Assembly: GCF_019449565.1 (NCBI RefSeq)
Contig: NZ_JAGRPM010000043.1
Span: 1 to 64,000, forward strand
From: Rhodoblastus sp.
GTDB lineage: Bacteria; Pseudomonadota; Alphaproteobacteria; Rhizobiales; Beijerinckiaceae
Direction: 5' to 3'
Length of the DNA: 64,000 nucleotides
The notes beneath the pieces were generated by a model that searched no databases, was not told the origin of the DNA, and saw nothing but the letters and a program-made list of their open reading frames with translations. A program made the position numbers and the translations under genes. Of this stretch, positions 1-11,603 are shown piece after piece (position 1 is the first letter of the stretch; every line of letters starts with the position of its first letter).

Positions 1-43
1 CGGCGAAACATCATCAATCCTGACCTGCGGCGGCAAACTGCAA

Positions 44-126
44 GTGGCCGGCTTCAAATCGGAACGCTGGCCGGCTTCAGATCGGAATAGGTGGCCGGCT
101 TCCTATTGGAATGCGTGGCCGGCTTC
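44..126. repeat. Tandem terminal repeats of an IS21-type element (right end)
   Basis: The 12-mer GTGGCCGGCTTC, with one copy starting CTGG, occurs four times at about 44, 67, 91 and 115, a 23-24 bp period. Copies are separated by short variants of AAATCGGAA. Multiple end repeats of this kind flank IS21-family (istA/istB) elements in Rhizobiales; that family assignment is from memory. The transposase genes would lie left of the window. The repeats stop where the VOC gene fragment begins, so this looks like the insertion junction. Confidence 0.55.
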
Positions 127-131
127 GTCGG

Positions 132-398
132 AATCCGCAGCCTGGCGCGGTTGTGTTCGACACGACGCCTATCCCGTTTGCGATTCGTGCTCCGCTGGTC
201 GACTTGTCGGCTTCCGAGCGACTTGGTTGGGGCGTGTCGCTTTGGCTCGCCTGCGACGATGCAGACGCTTTCCACGAGCGGCTCACAGCCGCTGGCGTGA
301 CCGTTCTATCGCCTCCCCAAGACGGGCCGTTCGGACGCTTTTTCAGCTTCCAGGACCCGGACGGGTATGCAGTCACTCTTCATACAACAAAAGCATAG
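132..398 (+). pseudogene. VOC/glyoxalase-family protein, 5'-truncated
   Basis: The frame reads as the C-terminal half of a small VOC (glyoxalase/bleomycin-resistance) protein. It has the segment GWGVSLWLACDDADAFHERL, then GPFGRFFSFQDPDGYAVTLH at the end, the usual last beta-alpha-beta unit of this fold. The first half is missing. The frame runs back directly into the IS-type repeats, so the gene was probably beheaded by insertion. No ribosome binding site precedes an in-frame ATG with VOC homology, so it is likely non-functional. Its substrate cannot be told. Confidence 0.6.
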
Positions 399-507
399 AC
401 GCTACGGACGTCACCCACGATCAGCATGCCACAAGCATTTACAGTGACGTGATACTATTCACCGAGGCTTATTGGGGAATAAGTATCATGTCACCGTAAT
501 TGCAGAT

Positions 508-1374
508 TTACATATTACTTGTCGCTAATATTCTGTCTCTCATCGAGCTAGAAAGCTGATCAATCTCATTGTCAGAGAATCCATTCTTCAATGGGAATTG
601 CAAAAGGCGCTGATAGATAGGCCAGAGGATGTACCGTGCTGGCCACAATTGAAATAGACCGGCACCTTCTGCTGCAATCCGGTAACTATATGCCACATTA
701 TCGTATGGGCATGTAAAAACTTGAATAATTAAATTGCCAATCCCCATTGTTGTGATTTGAGAGTTGTATACGGGGCGTCCGTCTCTGCCGATTGGAATGT
801 CTAATTCGGATGAGATGTTTCTGTGTAATGCCATTGAATCGTAATGATATCTTTTTTTCCATTTATCACCGTTATTTTATCCAATAAAAATATTGAAATT
901 ATCTGTAGGTGTGGCGTATTGTCTAATATGACTTAGGATGTTATGGTAAATAGTAGGTATTTTGTTACCTTCATATTCAGCAAGTATGGTTATAAGAGCA
1001 ATCCATGCGGCTAATGCAGCCTGTTCTGAGCGCGATAGCTGTCTTTTTAACTCTCCTTTAAGTGCCTGTTTTAAAAAATAAACCACCTTATCTTCGATGT
1101 CCTTCATCCACCCACCGTTGCACGCCCCGCAAGCGAGTAATGGATCTTTGGAAAAGAGGTCTCTTTTATATTTTTGGAGAGACTCTGAGTAGTCCGTGCG
1201 AGCAGGCCCTATCGGTACTGCTTTGTTTAAAAGTTCAAAATGGTTATTTTGCTTTGGTATAACTTTTCGCAGCCAATTTGGCCAAATGTGAGTTTCGGAA
1301 AGGGGAACGCCACCGCAAAAAATGCATTTTGTGATATGTGGTTTGTCAGGGTGTTTTGTTTTCCGTTTGGACAT
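508..1374 (-). pseudogene. HNH-like zinc-finger protein split by an in-frame ochre stop
   Basis: Two minus-strand frames, 877-1374 (165 aa) and 508-834 (108 aa), are in the same reading frame. They are separated only by a TAA at complement 877-879. The codons between the TAA and the downstream ATG read through without another stop (NNGDKWKKRYHYDS, then MALHRN). Undoing the stop gives a protein of about 288 aa. It carries CxxC pairs (CIFCGG near residue 18 and ACGACNGG near residue 82) and SETHIWPNW, resembling an HNH/zinc-finger nuclease-like family. The region is far more AT-rich than its surroundings, which suggests transfer. It is either a nonsense-mutated pseudogene or a 165-aa truncated product; readthrough cannot be excluded. 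Confidence 0.65.
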
Positions 1375-1453
1375 ATAATAGGCTTTCGGTTGAAACGTGC
1401 ACTTAATCGAGGCGGGAGTGCTTTTTGCAAAGCCTTGGCGCTCCTGTCGGCTC

Positions 1454-2848
1454 CTACGTCACCTCAAACCACGCCGCCAACCCATTGCCGAAATGGTCCA
1501 TAATGGCCGAAGCGAGTAGCCATTTGCCGGGATTGTCGGCGACGAAGGCGATATGCTTCGTTCGTAGCGGCGGGACGATTACGCTGTCGCGCCAATAGGG
1601 CTCCCAGCCGTCGTCGAGATCGTGCAGCAGCCGCACGACATGGCCCTGGATATGGATGACCTGTGGAAACAGGGACTTGTTCACAAGTCCGAGGCTCACC
1701 GGCGTCCCTTTTTTCACCGAGAACAGCGGCGGGCCGTCGAAGCCCGTCCCGGATTTGCCGTTGATCGACCAGGTGCGGCGCAGGGCGTCGCCTGTCGGTT
1801 TGAAATTCGACGGCGTGGTCCGCGTCGCGCCGCCTTCGATCACCAGATCGAGCTTTTTCGCCTTTTCCAGCCGGATTTGAGCAGGCAGCAGCGGATTGGT
1901 CGGCTGCGGAAGGATCGGCGGCGCGGGCGGCTTGGCCGCGCCTTCCGTCTTGAACTCCAGCAGCGTGACGTCCGGCAGTTCCGTCTCGCCGCGCAATATG
2001 AGCTTGCAGCTTTGCGCCTCCACCGGCGGCAGATCGAGCAGCAATTCGCAGCGGGCGCCGGGGCCGAGCGGCAAGGCGCGCCGCGCCGGCTCGAACGGGT
2101 CGCAGAACTGGCCGTCGAGCGCGATGATCTTGAGGTCGCCGCCCTGAAAGGCGAGGTCCATGATCCGCGCCGTCGCGGCGTTCACGAGCCGCAACCGCAA
2201 TCGCGCGCCGGGCGCGAAGGTCAGCGGCGGGTTTTTGGCGCGCGAATTCACACTGGCGACCGCGCCGAGGCGTCCTTGCCGGATGACGTCGGCGGGATTG
2301 TCGAAATCGGGGACGATCTGGCCCGAGGAATCGAGTCGCCAGTCGTCCAGCACGAGGACGAGGTCGGAATCCGAGAAGATCGGCTGCGGCTCGTCCACGA
2401 TGACGACGCCATAAAGCCCGCGCCCGAGCTGTTCGCCGGAAAAGGGCTGGACGAGCGGCTGGTAGAAATAAGTCCCCGCGTCGGGCGGCGTGAAGCGGAA
2501 GTCGCGGCTCTCGCCGGGCGCCGTATATTTCGGCGCCTGACCGGCCGCGCCGGCTATTTCATTGGCGACGCGCATGCCCCGCCAGAGCAGGGCGGTGGGC
2601 TGCTCCAGCTTGTTGACCAGCCGGGCCTTGATCTCCTGCCCAAGTTTTACACGCAAAAGTGGGCCCGGAGCGTCGCCGCCGAATCCCCAGATTTTCGTCT
2701 GCGCGGCGGGCGCCGGGTTCAGTGGAATCACGCCGGGACGCGCCACAAGCTGCGTGAAACCGTCGGAATCCTCTGCCCTGGCGGCTTCGCTCAGGGGGAA
2801 AACGCTGGCTGCGACGGCGCCGAACAGGGTGCGGCGGGTGAGGATCAT
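1454..2848 (-). CDS. Tat-exported multicopper-oxidase-like protein lacking copper ligands
   Basis: The protein has a three-cupredoxin multicopper oxidase layout of about 464 aa. The start is set at 2848 because this Met precedes a twin-arginine signal (LTRRTLFGAVAASVF ending ARAED); an upstream in-frame Met at 2899 would bury it. The copper-binding motifs of active laccases and CueO are replaced. HWHG is LLWRG, WYHPH is YFYQPL, HPxHxHGH is QVIHIQGH, and the last HCH motif is WLLASAIMDHF. Structural motifs such as RGLYGVVIV and IAFVADNPGKW remain. By analogy with SufI/FtsP, which also lost copper, it may be a periplasmic structural or division-related factor; that role is inferred. The gene stands alone and is divergent from tRNA-Leu/tig. 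Confidence 0.8.
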   Translation of the reverse strand: MILTRRTLFGAVAASVFPLSEAARAEDSDGFTQLVARPGVIPLNPAPAAQTKIWGFGGDAPGPLLRVKLGQEIKARLVNKLEQPTALLWRGMRVANEIAGAAGQAPKYTAPGESRDFRFTPPDAGTYFYQPLVQPFSGEQLGRGLYGVVIVDEPQPIFSDSDLVLVLDDWRLDSSGQIVPDFDNPADVIRQGRLGAVASVNSRAKNPPLTFAPGARLRLRLVNAATARIMDLAFQGGDLKIIALDGQFCDPFEPARRALPLGPGARCELLLDLPPVEAQSCKLILRGETELPDVTLLEFKTEGAAKPPAPPILPQPTNPLLPAQIRLEKAKKLDLVIEGGATRTTPSNFKPTGDALRRTWSINGKSGTGFDGPPLFSVKKGTPVSLGLVNKSLFPQVIHIQGHVVRLLHDLDDGWEPYWRDSVIVPPLRTKHIAFVADNPGKWLLASAIMDHFGNGLAAWFEVT

Positions 2849-3010
2849 CGGGCCTCTCGGGGGCGGAAAGCGCGCGAGCTTAGCAGATTCTGATTGCAAG
2901 TCGGCGAATGGGACGGGTTGAACTCCATTTTTTTGCTGCTTTCCTTTTCTTCCATTGCTATAGACCCCAACCTACGTGGGCGGCCGCTTGTTTCGCGGGC
3001 GCGCAGGCGC

Positions 3011-3095
3011 GCGGGCGTGGCGGAACTGGTAGACGCGCCGGATTTAGGTTCCGGTGGTGAAAATCGTGGGGGTTCGAGTCCCTCCGCCCGCACCA
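3011..3095 (+). tRNA. tRNA-Leu (anticodon TAG)
   Basis: A class II cloverleaf of 85 nt. The acceptor arms GCGGGCG (3011-3017) and CGCCCGC (3085-3091) pair fully, followed by A and an encoded CCA. The anticodon stem CCGGA/TCCGG encloses a loop with TAG at 3045-3047. The variable arm is long, as expected for Leu, and the T loop reads GGTTCGAGTCC. Confidence 0.95.
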
Positions 3096-3183
3096 GCGCC
3101 CGGCAAAACGCCCGATTCGGCTGGTTTCATCCCGCAAAGGCCCTTCGGCCCAGCGGCGCAGAGGTTTTGAGAAGGTTTTGACG

Positions 3184-4542
3184 ATGCAGACGACTGAAAC
3201 GCTTTCGCAAGGGCTGAAGCGCGAATATCAGGTGATCCTCGCGGCTTCCGAGCTGGCCTCCAAGCTCGAGGCCCAATTGTCCGAGCTCAAGGGCAAGGTG
3301 CGCATCAACGGGTTCCGTCCCGGCAAGGTGCCGCCCGGTCATCTGAAGCGCCTCTATGGCAAGTCCATCATGGGCGATGTCGTCCAGCAGGCCGTCAACG
3401 ACGCCCAGACCAAGATTCTCGCCGACAATAATCTCCGCCTCGCCGGCCAGCCGAAGCTCGACTTCCCGGAAGACCGCGCCGAGATGGATAAGGTGCTCGA
3501 AGCGACCGGCGACCTCAAGTTCAGCATCGCTTTCGAGGTCCTGCCGAGCTTTGAGGTCGGCTCCTTCGAGGATATCGAGCTCGAGCGCGTCATTGCCGAA
3601 ATTCCGGCCGAGGACATCGACCAGCAGCTCAAGGATCTCGCCGACCGCAACAAGAATTACACGGCGCGCGAAGAGGGCGCGGAAGCCCAGAGCGGCGACA
3701 AGCTGACGATTGATTTCGTCGGCCGCATCGGCGAGGAAGCTTTTGAGGGCGGAACGGCGGAAAACGTCGATCTCGTGCTCGGCTCGGGCTCGTTCATTCC
3801 TGGCTTTGAAGGCCAGCTCGAAGGCGCCAAGGCCGGCGACGAGCGCAAGGTCGTCGTGACCTTCCCCGCCGATTACCAGGCCGCGCATCTCGCCGGCAAG
3901 GAAGCCGTGTTCGACGTCACCGTCAAGGCGGTCGCCGCTGCGGGCGAAGTCGCCGTCGACGATGAGCTCGCGAAGAAATTCGGCTTCGAGGATCTCGGCA
4001 AGCTGCGCGAAGCCGTGACCGCCCGCGTCAAGGCCGATTACGACCGCGCCTCGCGCGACAAGTTGAAGCGCGCCCTGCTGGACGCCCTCGACAAGAAGTT
4101 CGACTTCGAACTGCCGCAGGACATGGTCGAGCAGGAGTTCAGCGGCATCTGGGGCCAGATCCAGGCTGAGCAGAACGCCTCCGGCAAGACTTTCGCCGAT
4201 GAAGGCACGACCGAGGAAGAGCAGCGCGCCGAATATCGCCGCATCGCCGAGCGCCGCGTGCGCCTTGGCCTGGTCGTGGCGGAAGTCGGCGAAAAGGCCG
4301 GCGTCAAGGTTGGCGACGACGAGGTGAGCCGCGCCATCGTCGAGCGCGCCCGCCAGTTCCCGGGTCAGGAAAAGCTGTTCTGGGATTATTATCAGAAGAA
4401 CCCGCAGGCCCTCGCCGAGATTCGCGCCCCGATCTATGAGGAAAAGGTCGTCGATCACATTATCGCGGCCGCCAAGGTGACCGACAAGACCATCTCCAAG
4501 GATGAGCTGTTCAAGGCCGAGGATGACGCGGCCGACGCCTGA
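3184..4542 (+). CDS. tig: Trigger factor (ribosome-associated chaperone, peptidyl-prolyl isomerase)
   Basis: The protein of 452 aa has the normal length for trigger factor. The N-terminal ribosome-binding domain carries the signature GFRPGKVP near residue 43, the L23 contact. A middle FKBP-type PPIase domain (about 150-245) begins around [20 protein letters not shown], and an alpha-helical C-terminal chaperone domain follows. The ATG at 3184 is preceded by GAGAAGG; an in-frame TTG six bases upstream is a less likely start. It binds nascent chains at the ribosome exit. It leads the tig, clpP, clpX, lon block usual in alphaproteobacteria and is followed by its own hairpin terminator. Confidence 0.97.
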   Translation: MQTTETLSQGLKREYQVILAASELASKLEAQLSELKGKVRINGFRPGKVPPGHLKRLYGKSIMGDVVQQAVNDAQTKILADNNLRLAGQPKLDFPEDRAEMDKVLEATGDLKFSIAFEVLPSFEVGSFEDIELERVIAEIPAEDIDQQLKDLADRNKNYTAREEGAEAQSGDKLTIDFVGRIGEEAFEGGTAENVDLVLGSGSFIPGFEGQLEGAKAGDERKVVVTFPADYQAAHLAGKEAVFDVTVKAVAAAGEVAVDDELAKKFGFEDLGKLREAVTARVKADYDRASRDKLKRALLDALDKKFDFELPQDMVEQEFSGIWGQIQAEQNASGKTFADEGTTEEEQRAEYRRIAERRVRLGLVVAEVGEKAGVKVGDDEVSRAIVERARQFPGQEKLFWDYYQKNPQALAEIRAPIYEEKVVDHIIAAAKVTDKTISKDELFKAEDDAADA

Positions 4543-4565
4543 ATCCTTTGACGAGAAACATGTGA

Positions 4566-4592
4566 AGCGCCCGCGGTTTCGCGGGCGCTTTT
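4566..4592 (+). terminator. Rho-independent terminator of tig
   Basis: AGCGCCCGCG, a short TTT-containing loop, then CGCGGGCGCT followed by TTT. The GC-rich stem begins 23 bp after the tig stop codon. Confidence 0.8.
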
Positions 4593-4934
4593 CATTTGGC
4601 GCGCGAAAAGCGCCGGGCGGGCTTCAGACTTTTTTCATGCACGAGCCTTTAAGCCAGAAGACTTGTCGCGTTTGAGACGGGCTGATTCGTAAAAAAAGGC
4701 ATCTGAAAGCCCTTTCGCCGCTTCGTAGCCGCGCAAGGGGCGCGCAATACGCAGCAGCGTCGCAGGCGAGGCCGCCGTCTAGCCCCTGATATTCCGGGGC
4801 GCGCGTCGGCGCCTCCATTCGGCCTCGTTCTTGCATTTCTTTTGGATGCGTGGCGGCCATTGCCTCGGACCGCAGGCGCATTATGTTGGGATGAGGCCAC
4901 AAGAACGGCTTTGGCCGTCGAAGGAAAAAGATCC
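4593..4934 (+). other. Intergenic leader of clpP
   Basis: This 340-bp gap has no convincing gene. The frame that continues into clpP from 4842 lacks ClpP homology before residue 32. A weak promoter candidate is TTGCCT at 4860-4865, a 16-bp spacer, then TATGTT at 4882-4887. AAGGAAAAAG just before the clpP ATG acts as the ribosome binding site. No sigma-32 motif of the type seen before lon is visible. Confidence 0.4.
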
Positions 4935-5564
4935 ATGCGCGATCCGGTTGACGTCTATAATCAATATCTCATCCCGCAGGTCATCGAGAACACGCCGCGC
5001 GGCGAACGCGGCTTCGACATCTATTCGCGACTTTTGCGCGAGCGAATCGTCTTCCTTACCGGCCCGGTCGAGGACGGCATGGCCTCGGTCATCATCGCGC
5101 AGCTGCTGTTCCTCGAGGCGGAGAATCCGAAAAAGGAAATCTCCATGTACATCAACTCGCCGGGCGGCGTGGTGACGGCGGGCATGGCGATCTACGACAC
5201 GATGCAGTTCATCAAGCCCAAGGTCTCGACGCTGTGCGTGGGGCAGGCGGCCTCGATGGGCTCGCTGCTGCTGTGCGGCGGCGAAAAGGGCATGCGCTTT
5301 GCCCTGCCCAACGCCCGCATCATGGTTCACCAGCCCTCGGGCGGCTTCCAGGGCCAGGCGTCGGACATCCTTCGCCATGCCGAGGACATCATGAAGGTCA
5401 AGAAGCGCCTGAACGACGTTTACGTCCAGCATACGGGCCAGGACTACGAGACGATCGAGCGCACGCTCGACCGCGACCACTTCATGTCATCGGATGAGGC
5501 CAAGGCTTTCGGCCTGATCGATGACGTGCTCAGCAAGCGTCCCGAGGAAGCGGAAGCGAAATGA
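4935..5564 (+). CDS. clpP: ATP-dependent Clp protease proteolytic subunit
   Basis: The 209-aa serine peptidase forms the tetradecameric barrel that pairs with ClpX or ClpA. The catalytic Ser sits in GQAASMGS, the His in [11 protein letters not shown], and the Asp in the TLDRDHFMS segment. The IYINSPGG-type oxyanion strand is present as MYINSPGG. The start at 4935 follows AAGGAAAAAG and gives the standard N-terminus [16 protein letters not shown]. Residues upstream in the same open frame are not ClpP-like. It lies 225 bp upstream of clpX, the canonical order. Confidence 0.97.
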   Translation: MRDPVDVYNQYLIPQVIENTPRGERGFDIYSRLLRERIVFLTGPVEDGMASVIIAQLLFLEAENPKKEISMYINSPGGVVTAGMAIYDTMQFIKPKVSTLCVGQAASMGSLLLCGGEKGMRFALPNARIMVHQPSGGFQGQASDILRHAEDIMKVKKRLNDVYVQHTGQDYETIERTLDRDHFMSSDEAKAFGLIDDVLSKRPEEAEAK

Positions 5565-5789
5565 ACTGGGGACGGCGCCCGTCTTGCATGGGCTTAAAAA
5601 TATTGTGACGCTTGCCATTGGCGCCGACGGGCATAAAATCAGGCCGCTGACGTCAATGGATAAACCGGGGCGCGAGAGCGCGATTTCGCCGAACCGGCGG
5701 CGAGAATCCCAGCGGCCTTTGGCGGTTCAACCGCCGGGGGCGGCGCAAGGGCGGTCGAACGAGGCCCGGTCGGCCGCAAGGAGATGCTG

Positions 5790-7055
5790 ATGAGCAAGGT
5801 TGGCAATAGCGACTCGAAAAACACGCTCTATTGCTCGTTCTGCGGCAAGAGCCAACACGAGGTGCGGAAGCTGATCGCCGGGCCGACGGTGTTCATTTGC
5901 GATGAGTGCGTCGAACTCTGCATGGACATCATCCGCGAGGAGAACAAGTCCGCGCTGGTCAAGACGCGCGACGGCATTCCGACGCCGAAGGAAATCTGCA
6001 AGGTTCTCGATGATTACGTGATCGGCCAATTCCAGGCCAAGCGCGTGCTCTCGGTGGCGGTGCATAACCACTACAAGCGCCTCAATCACGCGACCAAGCA
6101 TTCCGACGTCGAGCTGGCGAAGTCGAACATCCTGCTGGTCGGTCCGACCGGTTCGGGCAAGACCCTGCTGGCTCAGACGCTGGCGCGTATTCTCGACGTG
6201 CCCTTCACCATGGCCGACGCTACGACGCTGACGGAAGCGGGCTATGTCGGCGAGGACGTGGAGAACATCATCCTCAAGCTGCTGCAGGCCTCCGACTATA
6301 ATGTCGAGCGCGCGCAGCGCGGCATCGTCTATATCGACGAGATCGACAAGATTTCCCGCAAGTCGGACAATCCGTCGATCACCCGCGACGTGTCGGGCGA
6401 AGGCGTGCAACAGGCCCTGCTGAAGATCATGGAAGGCACGGTCGCCTCCGTTCCGCCCCAAGGCGGCCGGAAACATCCGCAGCAGGAGTTCCTGCAAGTG
6501 GACACGACCAACATCCTGTTCATCTGCGGCGGCGCCTTCGCTGGCCTCGACAAGATCATCTCCAATCGCGGCAAGACCACCTCGATCGGCTTCCAGGCCC
6601 GGGTCACTGGCCCTGACGAACGCCGCTCTGGTGAAATCTTCCGCAATGTCGAGCCCGAGGATCTGCTGAAATTCGGCCTGATCCCCGAATTCGTCGGACG
6701 TCTGCCGGTCATCGCGACGCTGGAGGATCTCGACGAAGAGGCTCTGAAGAAGATCCTCATCGATCCGAAGAACGCGCTGGTGAAGCAATATCAGCGCCTG
6801 TTCGAGATGGAGAATGTCGAACTGACCTTCCAGGACGAGGCGCTCAACGTCATCGCCCGCCGGGCGATCGAACGAAAGACCGGCGCGCGCGGCCTGCGCT
6901 CCATCATGGAGGGCATCCTGCTCGACACCATGTACGACCTCCCCGGGCTGGAAGGCGTGGAGCAGGTGGTGATTGGCCCCGAAGTCGTCGAGGGCAAGGC
7001 GAAGCCGCTCTATATCTACGCCGAACGGGCGGAAAAGAGCGGCGTCAGCGCCTGA
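5790..7055 (+). CDS. clpX: Clp protease ATP-binding subunit ClpX (AAA+ unfoldase)
   Basis: The 421-aa AAA+ unfoldase recognises and threads substrates into ClpP. The N-terminal zinc-binding domain has CSFCGKS and [10 protein letters not shown] (Cys4). Walker A is GPTGSGKT, Walker B is [10 protein letters not shown], and a RIGF-type pore and sensor-2 region ([10 protein letters not shown]) follow. Two Met codons lie close together. The second, at 5790, is chosen because AAGGAG at 5778-5783 is correctly spaced and [20 protein letters not shown] is the family start. It sits between clpP and lon. No terminator is obvious after it. Confidence 0.97.
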   Translation: MSKVGNSDSKNTLYCSFCGKSQHEVRKLIAGPTVFICDECVELCMDIIREENKSALVKTRDGIPTPKEICKVLDDYVIGQFQAKRVLSVAVHNHYKRLNHATKHSDVELAKSNILLVGPTGSGKTLLAQTLARILDVPFTMADATTLTEAGYVGEDVENIILKLLQASDYNVERAQRGIVYIDEIDKISRKSDNPSITRDVSGEGVQQALLKIMEGTVASVPPQGGRKHPQQEFLQVDTTNILFICGGAFAGLDKIISNRGKTTSIGFQARVTGPDERRSGEIFRNVEPEDLLKFGLIPEFVGRLPVIATLEDLDEEALKKILIDPKNALVKQYQRLFEMENVELTFQDEALNVIARRAIERKTGARGLRSIMEGILLDTMYDLPGLEGVEQVVIGPEVVEGKAKPLYIYAERAEKSGVSA

Positions 7056-7414
7056 GGTCAAGGGAGGCGGGGGCTCAGGCCGCCGCCTTCTTTCATGGAG
7101 AGTCTGGCGTTTGGAAAAAGCCGCGCTTTCGTTTGGAAGGCTTGAAAGCGCAGCGGCGCGCCCCATCTGCCACTTATGTTAACCCAATCGCCGCCGATGC
7201 TTGAAAAGGTCGGCAGCGCATGGGGCGGAGGCCTCCGGCGCCGCAAGCTGTCCCGGAATGCTGATCGAGCCGGGATCGCGCAAACAGAAAATTGCAGCCC
7301 CGCAACTCCCTCCGGAGATGTCGAGGCTCCAAGGGCCGGAACGCCGAAGCCGCATGGGCGGGTCAAATCGCCTTCACAGACGGTTTCGCCTGCCATGAGA
7401 GATAGGATCAAGCG
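7056..7414 (+). other. clpX-lon intergenic region and lon leader
   Basis: This 359-bp gap holds the sigma-32 promoter listed separately. The small frames here have no recognisable product. The rest appears to be a long untranslated leader for lon. A second CTTGAAA at 7200 lacks a matching -10 element. Confidence 0.5.
7141..7168 (+). promoter_or_regulatory. Heat-shock (sigma-32/RpoH) promoter of lon
   Basis: CTTGAAA at 7141-7147, a 13-bp spacer, then CCCCATCT at 7161-7168. This matches the RpoH consensus (CTTGAAA, 11-16 bp, CCCCATNT) almost perfectly. Transcription would begin near 7175, leaving a leader of about 240 nt before lon. Lon is a classical heat-shock gene, so function and position agree. 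Confidence 0.8.
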
Positions 7415-9841
<2,427 letters not shown>

Positions 9842-9895
9842 CGCGCCAGTCTCCGCGAGTATCTTGAAACGCCGCGTGACAAGCGCGGCGGCCAG

Positions 9896-9925
9896 AGCCG
9901 GGGCGTCAGACGCCCCGGCTTTTTT
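9896..9925 (+). terminator. Rho-independent terminator of lon
   Basis: AGCCGGGGCGT, loop CAG, ACGCCCCGGCT, then TTTTT. The 11-bp perfect stem starts 55 bp downstream of the lon stop. Confidence 0.9.
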
Positions 9926-10188
9926 GCGCTGCAAACTTCGCTTCTCCGAGCGAAACCGAAGCTATTTTTGGCTTTTTCACGCGCTCTCTCGCGGAATCCC
10001 TTGATTTGCGGGGCATTCAATCAGAAAGTGGCGGCGTCGGGATGGCTCGATTCGAGTTGCAGCCGCCTGAGCGGCGCCTTATTCGTGCGCTCCTCGATGG
10101 AAATCGGATTACCGGGGCGTTGGGCGCTCCGCGGTGAGTCATCTGGCGCGGTCGGAAGAGACGCGCCCTAAAAACGGGAAGAATACAA
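9926..10188 (+). other. Leader region of hupB
   Basis: About 260 bp between the lon terminator and hupB with no supported gene. Small frames here lack homology. AACGGGAAGAATACAA just before the ATG serves as the translation start region. The hupB promoter must lie here, but no element is clear enough to name. Confidence 0.35.
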
Positions 10189-10467
10189 ATGACCAACAAA
10201 GCCGAATTGATCGACGCGGTCGCGGAAGCCACGGAAACGTCCAAAGCCGCCGCCGGCGCCGCTCTGGATGCTGTCATCGCCGCTATCACCAATGCGCTTC
10301 AGCAGGGCGAAGAAGTCCGCCTGGTCGGCTTTGGCACGTTTTCGGTGAAGACCCGCGCCGCCGGCAAGGGCCGCAATCCGGCGACGGGCACTGAGATTAC
10401 CATTCCGGAGTCCAAGAGCGTCCGCTTCAAGCCCGGCGCGCAGCTGAAGACCACCGTCAACAAGTAA
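10189..10467 (+). CDS. hupB: DNA-binding protein HU
   Basis: The 92-aa histone-like protein bends and compacts DNA as a dimer. The HU signature is GFGTFSVKTRAAGKGRNPAT, with the minor-groove Pro-containing arm around RNPATGTEITIPESKSVRF. It begins MTNKAELIDAVAEATE, and the length is standard for the family. Placement right after lon is common to many proteobacteria. A GC-rich hairpin follows the stop (GGCGCGGGCGGTCCCGCGCC) but lacks a clear T tract. Confidence 0.95.
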   Translation: MTNKAELIDAVAEATETSKAAAGAALDAVIAAITNALQQGEEVRLVGFGTFSVKTRAAGKGRNPATGTEITIPESKSVRFKPGAQLKTTVNK

Positions 10468-10663
10468 GCCGCGTTCGCATCCCGGCGCGGGCGGTCCCGC
10501 GCCGGCGTTCGCGCGAAGGCCCGGTTCGGGGTCCGGCGGGCCTGTCACCGTCGGCGCTTTTGCGTCGGCGTTTTCGTTCTTGCCAGCGCGGGCTCGCCGT
10601 TCTAAGAGCCGGATTCAAGAGCCGAAGACGACCGGTGGAAATCCGCCGCGTTATTGGGTATTG

Positions 10664-10739
10664 GGGCGGTTAGCTCAGTTGGTAGAGCATCTCGTTTACA
10701 CCGAGAGGGTCGGCGGTTCGAGCCCGTCACCGCCCACCA
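10664..10739 (+). tRNA. tRNA-Val (anticodon TAC)
   Basis: A 76-nt cloverleaf. Acceptor GGGCGGT pairs with ACCGCCC, then A and an encoded CCA. Anticodon stem TCTCG/CGAGA encloses TAC at 10697-10699. The D arm reads TAGCTCAGTTGGTAGAGC and the T arm GGTTCGAGCCC. Confidence 0.95.
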
Positions 10740-10755
10740 AACTCCGGGGAAGTCG

Positions 10756-11397
10756 ATGTCGGCTGGAAAGTTTGGGAATCTTTCGCGCGCCTTCGCCGCG
10801 CCTCTGGCCGTTTTCGCTCTCCTGACCCTGGTTTCTGGCGGCGCGCGGGCGATGGAGTTCCGTCTGCAAAGCGTTGCTGATGGGACCGGCTGCCGAGCCC
10901 ATTGTCCGCGCGTGATCGTCGCGGAAGGCCAGATCACCAATTCGACCCCGAGTGAATTCCTGGAATTTCTGCGCGAAAACGTCGGCGATCGCGATTTGCG
11001 GACGGTCGTGCTTCTCAATTCGCAGGGGGGCTATGTCGTCGCCTCGATGGAGCTGGGGCAGATGTTCCGTCGAATCGGCGCGGCGACCATCGTGTCGCAT
11101 CAATGTCTCTCGGCTTGCGTCTATTCCTTCATGGGCGGCGTGAAACGGGTCGCGCCGCGCGGCGCATCGCTTGGCATTCACCGGATGTTCGCCAATGCGT
11201 CGGACAGCATGTTCGATTCGAAAGGGCGCCGGGTCTATGACGACGGCTCGCTGGCGGGCGCGCTGATGCGTTACAGCGCGCGCATGGGGGTCTCCGGCGA
11301 TCTGATTCGTTTCGCAGAGCGTATTTCTTCCAATTCGATTCACGTCGTGACGCCGCATGAAATGGCGCGCTGGCGGCTGGCGAGCCGCGCTTTCTGA
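10756..11397 (+). CDS. Exported ClpP/crotonase-fold protein, uncharacterised
   Basis: The 213-aa protein has a signal peptide (AAPLAVFALLTLVSGGARA, cleavage before MEF). The mature part resembles the ClpP/SppA fold: VVLLNSQGGYVVASMELGQ matches the glycine-rich SPGG-like strand, and SHQCLSACVYSFMGG matches the ASA/G helix with Ser in the nucleophile-like position. ASLGIHRMF occupies the place of the ClpP His segment. Such periplasmic proteins are usually annotated as hypothetical, so protease activity is an inference. The start at 10756 is chosen because upstream codons overlap tRNA-Val. It lies between tRNA-Val and tRNA-Asp. Confidence 0.75.
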   Translation: MSAGKFGNLSRAFAAPLAVFALLTLVSGGARAMEFRLQSVADGTGCRAHCPRVIVAEGQITNSTPSEFLEFLRENVGDRDLRTVVLLNSQGGYVVASMELGQMFRRIGAATIVSHQCLSACVYSFMGGVKRVAPRGASLGIHRMFANASDSMFDSKGRRVYDDGSLAGALMRYSARMGVSGDLIRFAERISSNSIHVVTPHEMARWRLASRAF

Positions 11398-11526
11398 GGG
11401 GTTCCGCCGGGTCGTCCCGGCGCCGCGGAAAGCCTTTCAACAATTCGCCACATCAACGCTTGACTTGCCAGCGCGGCTGTCTTAATTCGCAGGCCTCCGA
11501 TCGACGCAGCAGCGTCGCGGTCGAGC

Positions 11527-11603
<77 letters not shown>

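Noticed and set aside
1622..2893. 423-codon plus-strand frame opposite the multicopper-oxidase-like gene
   Set aside because: It is a shadow of a GC-rich gene: arginine-rich, no domain, no start signal, whereas the minus frame has a Tat signal and a clear fold.
3127..4458. 443-codon minus frame opposite tig
   Set aside because: It mirrors trigger factor codons and is dominated by Leu/Ala/Glu/Asp runs without family motifs.
5727..7166. 479-codon minus frame opposite clpX
   Set aside because: Antisense shadow of clpX; no motif or ribosome binding site.
7200..7230. Second CTTGAAA in the lon leader as another sigma-32 promoter
   Set aside because: No CCCCAT-like -10 at the right distance; the downstream sequence reads GCATGGGGC in the wrong orientation and spacing.
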